64,000 nucleotides of DNA from CBDCWT01 sp965223305 (GTDB taxonomy: Bacteria > Planctomycetota > Planctomycetia > Pirellulales > Pirellulaceae). Below the pieces are notes generated by a model, which was not told the DNA's origin, did not search any database, and saw only the letters and a program-made list of their open reading frames with translations. Location of the stretch: contig CBDCWT010000067.1 of NCBI GenBank assembly GCA_965223305.1, positions 39,113 to 103,112 on the forward strand, read 5' to 3'. Positions 44,716-52,459 of the stretch are shown here, piece by piece. Positions within the stretch are counted from its first letter, which is position 1. Every line of letters starts with the position of its first letter. The position numbers and the translations under genes are program-made.

Positions 44716-46182
44716 ATGTCAAGCACGAGAAGTGGTACCCGCCAGCGCCAAGATCGCGCCGATCTGGCGGAGGCCGAGCAGACAGCCGATGAAGTTGGCG
44801 ACACTGCAACGAATCTGGAGGATGAACACGAGCCGTTGTCGTTGGCTGAGGAGATCGCCGAGGAGGCGAGCCGAGACGGCGAGGACGCCAACACGCGCTA
44901 CGAGAAGATCAAGCAAGGCGAAGTCCATATCGCTGAACTTCAGAAAATGACAATGTCCCAGCTGATCGAGGAAGCGCGGCAGGACAACGTCACCGAGCTG
45001 TCGGGCATGAAGAAGCAGGATCTGATCTTTAAGATCCTGAAAGAGCGAGTCAAGATGAACGGGCTGATGTACGGCGAGGGCACCTTGGAGGTGCTGCCCG
45101 ACGGTTTCGGTTTCCTCCGCAGTCCGGATTACCATTACCTCTCGTGCCCAGACGACATTTATGTTTCTCCGAGCCAGATCCGGCGTTTCGGTTTGCAAAC
45201 TGGCGCCACCGTCTCCGGCCAGATTCGCCCTCCGAAGGAGAACGAACGCTACTTCGCGCTGCTGCGGGTTGAGGCAATCAACTACCAGGATCCGAATCTG
45301 CTATCCGAGAAGGTCGGCTTTGACGAGTTGACGCCGTTGCACCCAGCCCAACGGATCGTCATGGAAACCGACGCTGCGGAGGTTTCCACGCGGATCGTGG
45401 ACCTGATCGCACCGATCGGTTTTGGCCAGCGGGGCTTAATCGTGAGTCCTCCTCGTGCTGGCAAGACGATCCTGCTGCAGAAGATGGCCAAATCGGTGCT
45501 ACACAACTTCCCAGAGGCTTATGTCATCATGCTGCTGATTGACGAACGGCCCGAGGAAGTGACCGACATGGAACGGCAGGTCAAGGGTAGCCACTGTGAA
45601 GTGATCAGTTCCACCTTCGACGAACCCTCGTCGCGCCATGTGCAGGTGCAGCAGATGGTGCTGGAGAAGGCCAAACGAATGGTCGAGTATGGGACGGACG
45701 TGATTATCTTCCTGGATTCGATCACGCGGTTGGCCCGTGCTTGGAACTCCGAGTGCCAGCAGTCGGGCAAGATCCTGTCCGGTGGCCTTGACGCGAACGC
45801 CCTCCAGCAGCCCAAACGCTTCTTTGGGTCGGCCCGGAAGGTTGAAGAAGGCGGCTCGCTCACCATCTTGGCAACAGCACTCATCGACACCGGTAGCAAA
45901 ATGGATGAAGTGATTTTCGAGGAGTTCAAGGGCACTGGGAACCTGGAAGTGGTCTTAGACCACCGGCTTGTCGATCGTCGCATCTGGCCGGCCATCGACA
46001 TCAACCGCAGCGGAACGCGACGGGAAGAGATGTTGATGGACCCCGAAGAGTACCGGCGTGTGTGTGTGCTCCGCCGAGTCTTGAACGACATGAATCCGCC
46101 CGAAGCTATGGAGCTGTTGGTCTCTCGATTGCAGAAGACTCAGTCGAACGCCGAGTTCCTCATGAGCATGAATATGGGATGA
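44716..46182 (+). CDS. rho: Transcription termination factor Rho
   Basis: A 488-residue hexameric RNA helicase. After an acidic N-terminal extension of about 70 residues it has the Rho_N helix-extended-helix (KMTMSQLIEEARQDNV), the RNA-binding CSD (LEVLPDGFGFLRSPDYHYL), Walker A SPPRAGKTILLQ, Walker B VIIFLDSITRLARAWN, the Q-loop and R-loop regions (KILSGGLDANALQQPKRFFG) and the C-terminal FKGTGNLEVVLDHRLVDRRI, WPAIDINRSGTRREE. The extension is longer than in E. coli and is low in complexity. An AGGAG lies upstream of ATG 44716. It ends transcription of untranslated RNA. Confidence 0.97.
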   Translation: MSSTRSGTRQRQDRADLAEAEQTADEVGDTATNLEDEHEPLSLAEEIAEEASRDGEDANTRYEKIKQGEVHIAELQKMTMSQLIEEARQDNVTELSGMKKQDLIFKILKERVKMNGLMYGEGTLEVLPDGFGFLRSPDYHYLSCPDDIYVSPSQIRRFGLQTGATVSGQIRPPKENERYFALLRVEAINYQDPNLLSEKVGFDELTPLHPAQRIVMETDAAEVSTRIVDLIAPIGFGQRGLIVSPPRAGKTILLQKMAKSVLHNFPEAYVIMLLIDERPEEVTDMERQVKGSHCEVISSTFDEPSSRHVQVQQMVLEKAKRMVEYGTDVIIFLDSITRLARAWNSECQQSGKILSGGLDANALQQPKRFFGSARKVEEGGSLTILATALIDTGSKMDEVIFEEFKGTGNLEVVLDHRLVDRRIWPAIDINRSGTRREEMLMDPEEYRRVCVLRRVLNDMNPPEAMELLVSRLQKTQSNAEFLMSMNMG

Positions 46183-46350
46183 TGTGGGGTACGACACGCT
46201 GGCAAATGCCTGGCGAAAGTAGTGCAGTCGACGTCGTATTTCGTCCAGGAGTTGCCCACCGGCGCCCGGACGCCTGAGTCGCTGGGCGGCCCAGCGAGTG
46301 GCGGTGGCGGTGGGACGGCGCTGAACATCGAACGTGGGATCTGGTCGACG

Positions 46351-46824
46351 ATGCCGAACGAATTTCGTGGTTCTCTCAACGCCAGCGACACACGGTTTGC
46401 GGTGGTTGTTTCGCGATACAATGAGTCGATTACAAGCAAGCTGCTCGAGGGCGCGATTGGCACGTTACAATCAGCTGGCGTGTCCGAAGAGATGATCGAC
46501 GTCGCTTGGGTGCCTGGTGCTTGGGAGATTCCGTTGGTTGCTAAGTTGTTTGCCGATACAGACGCGGCGGCAGTGCTTTGTTTGGGGGCGGTGATCCGTG
46601 GCGAAACGACGCACGACCAGTATATTAACCAGCAGTTGAGCGCCAGTCTGGGGCGGATTGCCTTGGAAGCCGCTAAACCTGTGCTGTTTGGCGTTCTAAC
46701 GTGTAACTCGCTGGAGCAGGCCATCCAGCGATCGGGAGGGCAGGTTGGTAACAAAGGGATCGAATGTGCACAGGCCGCACTGGAGATGGTCACCCTCCTT
46801 CAGACGCTGCCTGATCGCCGCTAA
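46351..46824 (+). CDS. ribH: 6,7-dimethyl-8-ribityllumazine synthase
   Basis: A 157-residue enzyme that condenses 5-amino-6-ribitylaminouracil with dihydroxybutanone phosphate in riboflavin synthesis. It has FAVVVSRYNESITSKLLEGA, VAWVPGAWEIPLVAK (the PGAxEIP substrate-binding motif), VLCLGAVIRGETTHDQYIN (GxVIRGxTxH with the catalytic His) and VLFGVLTCNSLEQAI with the RSGGQVGNKG end. ATG 46351 gives the normal family length; the frame is open upstream to 46222 but that part is Gly-rich and unlike the family. The gene sits directly before nusB, a common bacterial order. Confidence 0.96.
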   Translation: MPNEFRGSLNASDTRFAVVVSRYNESITSKLLEGAIGTLQSAGVSEEMIDVAWVPGAWEIPLVAKLFADTDAAAVLCLGAVIRGETTHDQYINQQLSASLGRIALEAAKPVLFGVLTCNSLEQAIQRSGGQVGNKGIECAQAALEMVTLLQTLPDRR

Positions 46825-46840
46825 CCGAAACTACGCATAA

Positions 46841-47248
46841 ATGTCCCGCCGCCGCCGAGCACGCGAAGTCGTCCTGCAGGTTCTCTACGCGGACGACTTA
46901 AATCCTGGCCGCAACCTGGCGGCTGCGGACCGTTTTTTGGAGGAACGACTGAATCGCCGCACGCCATTAGTTGAGTTTGCCCGTCAGCTACTGGGGGGTG
47001 TGCGGCGTAACCGGTCCGAGTTAGACGCCTCGCTGGCCCAGTTTGCCGAGAACTGGAGCTTGTCGCGGATGGCGGTCACGGATCGGAACATTCTTCGGCT
47101 GGGCGCTTACGAGATTCTCTATACTGAAACCCCCGATCGAGTGGTGATCAACGAAGCGGTTGAGCTGGCCAAACGCTATGGGACTCGCCAGTCATCACAA
47201 TTCGTCAATGGAATCCTGGATCGGTTGCTACGTGAGGAAAAGAGGTAA
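46841..47248 (+). CDS. nusB: Transcription antitermination factor NusB
   Basis: A 135-residue helical RNA-binding protein that forms the rRNA antitermination complex with NusE (S10) and boxA RNA. It has the N-terminal SRRRRAREVVLQVLYADDLN, FARQLLGGVRRNRSELDASL, and the well-conserved C-terminal RNILRLGAYEILYTETPDRVVI followed by NEAVELAKRYG and FVNGILDRLLRE. It starts 16 bases after ribH and ends 9 bases before ftsY, so the three are probably one transcript. Confidence 0.96.
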   Translation: MSRRRRAREVVLQVLYADDLNPGRNLAAADRFLEERLNRRTPLVEFARQLLGGVRRNRSELDASLAQFAENWSLSRMAVTDRNILRLGAYEILYTETPDRVVINEAVELAKRYGTRQSSQFVNGILDRLLREEKR

Positions 47249-47257
47249 CTGCAAACA

Positions 47258-48295
47258 ATGGGTCTATTCGATCGTCTGAGTGGCAAGTCGGGTGAATCGG
47301 CCGAGATGGATGCCGGTCCGGAACCTACCCCCGCTGCGGAACCTGCGGCTGGCAAGGCAGGTTTATTCAGCCGCTTTCGCAAGGGCCTGCAAAAAACCGC
47401 CCAGCTGCTGAATACGGATATCCGCGATCTGTTCAAGCAGGAGGGGCGACTGGTTGACGACGAGTTCCTGCGTGACCTCTTTGCGATTCTCGTCAAGACA
47501 GATATGGGTGCCGGGCCGGCCGGGGAGATCCGGGATACCATCAAGCAGGAGTTTCGCGGCCGTGTCGTGCAGATGGAAGAAGTACTGGGAGTCGTGCGGG
47601 ACAAGATCCGCAGTTTGATGGAACAACCTGCAGTACCGATTGAATTTGCCCAGACCGGGCCGACGGTTGTGATGGTGGTTGGGGTCAATGGTTCCGGTAA
47701 GACGACGTCGATTGCCAAGCTGACTCACTTGTTCAAGTCAACTGGCAAGCAGGTGGTGCTCGGGGCTGGCGACACGTTTCGCGCGGCGGCAGTTGAGCAG
47801 TTGACCATTTGGGCGGAGCGGCTCGGTGTCACCATTGTCACGGGCGAGGCCAAAAGTGATCCAGCGAGCGTGGCCCACCGCGCCGTCGCAACCGCCTTGG
47901 AGCTCGACGCTGACGTCTGCATCGTCGACACGGCGGGCCGGCTTCAAACGCAATCGAATCTGATGCAGGAGCTGTCCAAGATCCGGCGTGTGATCGGCAA
48001 TAAACTGCCCGGAGCTCCACACGAAGTGCTACTGGTGCTCGACGCCACTGCGGGGCAAAACGGGATTAGCCAAGCGAAAGGGTTTTCGGATGCTGTGACT
48101 TGCACCGGCATCGTTTTGGCTAAACTGGACGGCACCGCCAAAGGAGGCGTCGTGATTCCGATTCGCCAACAGTTCGAATTGCCGGTGAAGTACGTCGGAG
48201 TGGGTGAGCAGCCAGCCGACTTGGCGGAGTTTCAGGCGAACGACTTTGTCGAAGCATTGTTTGCCGACAGCGCACCAGGGGAAGAACCGGCATAG
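47258..48295 (+). CDS. ftsY: Signal recognition particle receptor FtsY
   Basis: A 345-residue SRP receptor GTPase that docks ribosomes to the inner-membrane translocon. The short acidic N-terminal A region (about 50 residues) is followed by the N domain (FSRFRKGLQKTAQLLNTDI) and G domain with G1 GVNGSGKTTSIAKL, G2 DTFRAAAVEQL, G3 DTAGRLQTQSNLMQEL and G4 AKLDGTAKGG, then YVGVGEQPADLAEFQANDFV. All GTPase elements are intact. The A domain is shorter than in E. coli, as in many non-proteobacteria. Confidence 0.96.
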   Translation: MGLFDRLSGKSGESAEMDAGPEPTPAAEPAAGKAGLFSRFRKGLQKTAQLLNTDIRDLFKQEGRLVDDEFLRDLFAILVKTDMGAGPAGEIRDTIKQEFRGRVVQMEEVLGVVRDKIRSLMEQPAVPIEFAQTGPTVVMVVGVNGSGKTTSIAKLTHLFKSTGKQVVLGAGDTFRAAAVEQLTIWAERLGVTIVTGEAKSDPASVAHRAVATALELDADVCIVDTAGRLQTQSNLMQELSKIRRVIGNKLPGAPHEVLLVLDATAGQNGISQAKGFSDAVTCTGIVLAKLDGTAKGGVVIPIRQQFELPVKYVGVGEQPADLAEFQANDFVEALFADSAPGEEPA

Positions 48296-48513
48296 TTTTC
48301 CACGCGGTATTTGGGACGATAGTCATAACCGATACCGTTTCGCGCGGGCACGTGCCAGCCGTTCGATTTCTTATTTCCGACGGCCACCATTCTATCAATT
48401 GGTGGGTCTGCGGCTTCCGATAGGACTGTAGACAGATCGCCACGCTTTGTGCCAGTCACTTTGCTACTGCCAGACTGGATATCATGGCGACCCACCCGGC
48501 GGAACGATGTCAT
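48232..48513 (-). CDS. Possible small antisense-side gene between ftsY and the porin gene
   Basis: A 93-codon frame on the minus strand from ATG 48513 whose C-terminal half is unusually protein-like: PPIDRMVAVGNKKSNGWHVP then ARNGIGYDYRPKYRVENYAG. It overlaps the last 64 bases of ftsY and fills the 275-base gap before the porin. It may be a real small protein or chance. No family is recognised and no start or ribosome-binding site is convincing. Confidence 0.2.
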   Translation of the reverse strand: MTSFRRVGRHDIQSGSSKVTGTKRGDLSTVLSEAADPPIDRMVAVGNKKSNGWHVPARNGIGYDYRPKYRVENYAGSSPGALSANNASTKSFA

Positions 48514-48570
48514 CACTCCGAATACCGCTCCCGCCTCCAAAAAACACGCCTTCAGTTCAGGAGAAGGACC

Positions 48571-49971
48571 ATGAGATTCCAGTTGGCTCTTACAGCTGCG
48601 GCTTGTTTCGGGCTGTTGGCCGTGAGCGCAAATGGCCAGACGATACGGCAACCCGATGTGTTCCGCACGGTTTCCTCGAGTCATGAGTACTACTATCAAG
48701 ATACTCCTAGCCCTCCAGATGCATCCCCTAGCGACATGCCGGCTACGGTCACCAGCCTTGGCGGAGGCGGCAAACTCGGTGCAGGCGGCAAGGGCGGAGG
48801 CAAAGGCAGCAGCTGCAACAGCTGCTTCGAGCCCGCCAATTGCTGTGATTTAGGACCTAACCGGCTCTTCCCCGAGATCGGCTGCCGCTGGTCATTGACC
48901 GGCTGGCTGGCTGCTGGGGCCACTGCCAACGCTGACAATCCGGTCAACAAGATCAACGGACCGGTGACCTTCAACGACAGAAACAACTTCCAGCTGAACC
49001 AGTTCTATCTGTCGTTCGGCCGGGACGTCGATACGGGTGGGTGCGGATTTGATTGGGGTGGACGCATCGACATGCTGTACGGCAGCGACTACATCTTTAC
49101 CCAAGCTGCTGGTCTCGAACTGCGTCAGAACGGCGCGCGCCACTGGAACCGAGCTGGCAATGAGTACGGCTTGGCACTGCCACAGGCTTACGCTGAGATC
49201 GGCTACAACAACTTGCGAGCCAAGTTGGGCCACTTCTACACGATCATCGGTTACGAGGTTGTGACGGCTCCCAATAACTTCTTTTACTCGCACTCCTATA
49301 CGATGCAGTACGGCGAGCCCTTCACGCATACGGGTGGTTTGCTGAGCTGGGACTACAGTGACCAACTCGTGTTACACGGTGGTCTCGTTAACGGCTGGGA
49401 CAAGTTCGACGCTCTGACGGATCAGACGCACTTCCTCGGGGGTGCGACCTACGCACCGTGTCACGACCGTTACTCGCTGGCATTCGCTTTTATCACCGGC
49501 CAGGAAGATGGCACGGTCCTGCCGCTGCAAGGCAATCGTACAATGTACAGCGTCGTGTTCAGCCTGAACGTTACCGATTCTATCCAATACGTGCTGCAAC
49601 ATGACAGCGGCTGGCAAGATGGTGGTGCGCAGGCGGCGGACAGCGAGTGGTATGGAATCAACCAGTACCTCTTCTATGCGATCAACGACTGCTGGAAGGC
49701 CGGAGCTCGTTTTGAGTGGTTCCGCGACGATGACGGAACACGTTTGGCCGCCGCACCTATCCGAGACGGCGGAGCTCTGTTGCCGTTCGGGGACTTGGCG
49801 GGCAACTACTACAACATCGCTTTGGGACTCAATTGGCGGCCCAACGCGAACGTTATCGTGCGTCCCGAGATTCGCTGGGATTGGTCGGACGGTACCGTCG
49901 CCCAGCCGTATGATAACTTCACCAAAGACAGTCAAATGACGGCCGCTTTCGACGCGATCCTGCTCTTCTAG
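48571..49971 (+). CDS. Outer-membrane beta-barrel porin, BBP2/OmpL-like
   Basis: A 466-residue exported protein. The signal peptide is MRFQLALTAAACFGLLAVSA with cleavage near NGQ; ATG 48571 has GGAGAAGGA just upstream. A Gly/Ser/Lys-rich and Cys-containing linker (about 70-100, KGSSCNSCFEP) leads into repeated amphipathic strands such as CRWSLTGWLAAGATANADNP, FQLNQFYLSFGRDVDTGG, LRAKLGHFYTIIGYEV and LSWDYSDQLVLHGGLVNGWD, and ends with an aromatic residue (LLF), as barrels do. It is probably a passive pore in the planctomycete outer membrane. It is a single gene, closed by a strong terminator. Confidence 0.85.
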   Translation: MRFQLALTAAACFGLLAVSANGQTIRQPDVFRTVSSSHEYYYQDTPSPPDASPSDMPATVTSLGGGGKLGAGGKGGGKGSSCNSCFEPANCCDLGPNRLFPEIGCRWSLTGWLAAGATANADNPVNKINGPVTFNDRNNFQLNQFYLSFGRDVDTGGCGFDWGGRIDMLYGSDYIFTQAAGLELRQNGARHWNRAGNEYGLALPQAYAEIGYNNLRAKLGHFYTIIGYEVVTAPNNFFYSHSYTMQYGEPFTHTGGLLSWDYSDQLVLHGGLVNGWDKFDALTDQTHFLGGATYAPCHDRYSLAFAFITGQEDGTVLPLQGNRTMYSVVFSLNVTDSIQYVLQHDSGWQDGGAQAADSEWYGINQYLFYAINDCWKAGARFEWFRDDDGTRLAAAPIRDGGALLPFGDLAGNYYNIALGLNWRPNANVIVRPEIRWDWSDGTVAQPYDNFTKDSQMTAAFDAILLF

Positions 49972-50023
49972 CAGGTCGTTCCAAAGAGCCAGTCGCTGTT
50001 TCAGACAACCAAACAGTCCACGA

Positions 50024-50053
50024 CCCGTGTGTTTCGGCACACGGGTTTTTTTT
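50024..50053 (+). terminator. Intrinsic terminator of the porin gene
   Basis: CCCGTGTG (50024-50031) pairs with CACACGGG (50038-50045) around TTTCGG, followed by eight Ts (50046-50053). This is a textbook Rho-independent terminator 53 bases after the porin stop. Confidence 0.92.
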
Positions 50054-50260
50054 GCTGTCTAGCTGCTGCAAGGGGTGTAGCTTCTGACTGCGTGATTTCG
50101 TCTTTCGTCACTCTCCCCTCGGGGAGAGTTGGCCCGAAGGGCCGGAGAGGGGGAGCATGCGTCAGGGCGGTCACTCGCAGACCGCCCTCCCCGGACGCTA
50201 CGCGTCCGACCCTCCCGCGCGCGGGAGGGTGAAGTGATGTCCGCAGGTTTGTGAAGCAGG

Positions 50261-50414
50261 GTAGGCCGGAACAAGCGGCGCCAGCAGCCATCCCTGTGCC
50301 TACGATTTTCCCACGCCGCGCTGTTCCGGCAACGCCGGTTTGATGCGTCGCCGGAACAGCGCGGCGCTCACGGAGTGTGAAGCCAGAGCTCTCCCGCCGC
50401 TTGTTCCGGCCTAC
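50261..50414. mobile_element. MITE-like nested palindrome, copy 1
   Basis: The ends GTAGGCCGGAACAAGCGGCG (50261-50280) and CGCCGCTTGTTCCGGCCTAC (50395-50414) are perfect 20-base inverted repeats. Inside lies a second perfect pair, CGCCGCGCTGTTCCGGC (50314-50330) and GCCGGAACAGCGCGGCG (50350-50366). There is no coding capacity. A second copy in the opposite orientation lies at 62360-62541. Confidence 0.75.
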
Positions 50415-50454
50415 TTTCTCGCGAACAGCCAATCGCAACTCCAGGGAGGACGGC

Positions 50455-50555
50455 CATCAGCCGGAATGCGTTAGCATCCGGTTTTGGGATGAACCGTGGG
50501 CTAACGCCCAGCGGCTGATTTGGAGCGTAGCCGAACTCGCCAGAGCTTGGTGGTC
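50455..50555. repeat. GTGGGCTAACGCC-type extragenic repeat plus adjoining conserved segment
   Basis: GCCGGAATGCGTTAGCATCC (50460-50479) and ACCGTGGGCTAACGCCCAGC (50493-50512) form an imperfect inverted pair, followed by GAGCGTAGCCGAACTCGCCA, also present at 62623 and 62821. The same order (MITE-like element, then this unit) recurs at 62.4-62.7 kb. Confidence 0.75.
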
Positions 50556-50717
50556 AACATGAGTCTGCCCGTCTGCGCGTCAACGGCTGCCTACGGCTTA
50601 GGCAAGAGAGAAGGCAGTCTGCCTCGCGCTGCGCTCGTCTGGATAGGTGTAAGCCGAGGCTCGGCTGGAAGTTGCGGTGCCTGTCGGCGAGTACTCCGGC
50701 CGGCGGCTACCGCGGCT

Positions 50718-50733
50718 TGGCACGTTGGTTGCA
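50718..50733 (+). promoter_or_regulatory. Sigma-54 (RpoN) promoter, -24/-12, upstream of amt
   Basis: TGGCACGTTGGTTGCA matches the sigma-54 consensus TGGCACG-N4-TTGCA at every defined position, with GG at 50719-50720 and GC at 50731-50732 spaced ten bases apart. The amt start is at 50838, leaving a 5' leader of about 95 bases. Nitrogen-controlled transcription of ammonium transporters by sigma-54 and NtrC is well known; the activator site was not identified. Confidence 0.75.
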
Positions 50734-50837
50734 TTGGGGATACCGGTGCCGAAATTGAGACAACGGTTGGCGTTCACCAAGGTCTCCTTGGGAACCGTCG
50801 ACAGGCATCTATGTAACCCCTTCTGGAAGGCGAGCGA

Positions 50838-52232
50838 ATGAAACCAAAGTGTATCTATTTGTTGGCGGCGATCTGTTGTTTGACGCTCGGATCGCCGGTT
50901 GGCTGGGTTGTTGGTCAAGAACTGGGCAGCGGTGAGTTGGCTGTAGTGGCCGAGGCAGCCGCAGACGTGGCAGACACAGACGTGCTGGCCTTTGCGATCG
51001 ACAACATCACGCTGTTTATCTGTGCGGTGCTGGTCCTGTTTATGCAGGCGGGCTTCGGCATGCTTGAAGCGGGGCTCAACACGGCGAAGCACACGGTCAA
51101 CATCCTTTGCAAGAACTTGATGGACCTGAGTGTGGGTGTGATTCTGTTCTTCTTTGTCGGATTCGGACTAATGTATCCGGGGTTTAGCGAGGGGAGCGCA
51201 GGCATCCTTGGCTTTGCCGGGCCGATGATTTCGGAGTTCGACAGCAGCACCGTCGCCGGAGGCGTGTTGCATCCACAGGTTAACTTTTTGTTCCAAGTGG
51301 CTTTTGCGGCCACGGCTGCCACGATCGTATCTGGTGCCGTTGCAGGACGAATGAAGTTTGGGGCGTATCTCGTTTACAGCGCGGTGCTGACCGGTTTGAT
51401 CTATCCGATCAGCGGCTCATGGAAATGGGGCGAGGGTTGGCTGCACCAGATGGGTTTCTACGACTTCGCGGGCTCGGTGGTGGTGCACGCGGTGGGCGGC
51501 TTTGCGGGACTTGCTGGAGCGATTGTCTTGGGACCGCGTTTGGGTCGTTTCACCAAGGACGGCAAGTCGACCCCCATCCCAGGGCACAACTTGACCTTCG
51601 CAGCTCTCGGCGTGTTCATTCTGTGGATCGGTTGGTACGGCTTTAACCCTGGCAGTCAGTTGGTCTTTTCGACAGCCGGTGATCTGTCCGCTTTTGTCTT
51701 GATCGCAACGAATACGACTCTGGCGCCCGCGGCGGGGGCGATTATCTGCCTGATGCTGGCCTGGATGTTGTTTGGCAAGCCGGATCTAACGATGGGGCTG
51801 AACGGTGCCCTCGGTGGATTGGTGGGCATTACCGCCAACTGCGACAGCGTCAACAATCTGCAGGCTTTGCTGATCGGCGGCGTCGCCGGAGCGCTCGTCC
51901 TGTTTGGCGTGATGTTGTTGGACAAGTTACGCATCGACGATCCTGTTGGTGCGTTCCCGGTTCACGGTCTAGCAGGTGTGTGGGGCGGTATCGCGACCGG
52001 CATTTTTGGCGGTCATCCACTGGTGGTCCAGCTGATTGGATCGCTGGTCATTCCGCTGTGGGCGTTCGGCACCATGCTGGTTCTGTTCCTCAGTCTGCGG
52101 GCAGTGGGCTTTCTGAGGGTATCTTCCGAGCACGAACAGGCTGGGCTCGATGTCAGCGAGCATGGAATGCAAGCCTACCCCGGTGCCGCCGAGGGATTCT
52201 CAGGCTTCCCCGCGGCGTCGCCGTCAGCCTAG
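50838..52232 (+). CDS. amt: Ammonium transporter Amt
   Basis: A 464-residue trimeric inner-membrane ammonium channel. It has a cleavable signal peptide (KPKCIYLLAAICCLTLGSPV), about 11 membrane helices, and the family motifs MQAGFGMLEAGLNTAKHTVN, KNLMDLSVGVILFFFVGFGL, the Amt signature DFAGSVVVHAVGGFAGLAGA (with the first pore His), GWYGFNPGSQ and FPVHGLAGVWGGIATGIFGG (with the twin His region). It imports ammonium and is normally gated by a PII protein; a PII gene lies 8.7 kb downstream rather than adjacent. Expression is probably from the sigma-54 promoter upstream. Confidence 0.95.
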   Translation: MKPKCIYLLAAICCLTLGSPVGWVVGQELGSGELAVVAEAAADVADTDVLAFAIDNITLFICAVLVLFMQAGFGMLEAGLNTAKHTVNILCKNLMDLSVGVILFFFVGFGLMYPGFSEGSAGILGFAGPMISEFDSSTVAGGVLHPQVNFLFQVAFAATAATIVSGAVAGRMKFGAYLVYSAVLTGLIYPISGSWKWGEGWLHQMGFYDFAGSVVVHAVGGFAGLAGAIVLGPRLGRFTKDGKSTPIPGHNLTFAALGVFILWIGWYGFNPGSQLVFSTAGDLSAFVLIATNTTLAPAAGAIICLMLAWMLFGKPDLTMGLNGALGGLVGITANCDSVNNLQALLIGGVAGALVLFGVMLLDKLRIDDPVGAFPVHGLAGVWGGIATGIFGGHPLVVQLIGSLVIPLWAFGTMLVLFLSLRAVGFLRVSSEHEQAGLDVSEHGMQAYPGAAEGFSGFPAASPSA

Positions 52233-52266
52233 TTGACCGAGGATTGGCTCTAGCCAGAGCCAGAAG

Positions 52267-52328
52267 GGAAACCCCAAGTGCTCGGACGAGTGACCGCCTC
52301 ACTTGTTCGAGCCGGGGTTCCTTTTTTT
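52267..52328 (+). terminator. Intrinsic terminator after amt
   Basis: GGAAACCCC (52267-52275) faces GGGGTTCC (52314-52321) with inner pairing GCTCG/CGAGC, followed by a seven-T run ending at 52328. A strong Rho-independent terminator about 35 bases after the amt stop. Confidence 0.85.
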
Positions 52329-52459
52329 GCGCACATGTTGACTCGCTGACGCTTCTTCGAAGCCATTTGCCCGCCACCTGGATTTCGCTACGATAGGTTC
52401 GGTGCTCGTGCAGCTCAGAAGGTGTACACCCGTATCGCGAAATCTGCCAGCGAAACAAG

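Larger units (their letters stand above)
50054..50717. other. Repeat-rich spacer between porin and amt
   Basis: No gene is supported here. It contains a CG-rich block with the palindrome CCCTCCCGCGCGCGGGAGGG (50210-50229), the MITE-like element at 50261-50414 and the GTGGGCTAACGCC repeat at 50455-50520. The remaining 200 bases hold nothing recognisable before the sigma-54 site. Confidence 0.7.
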
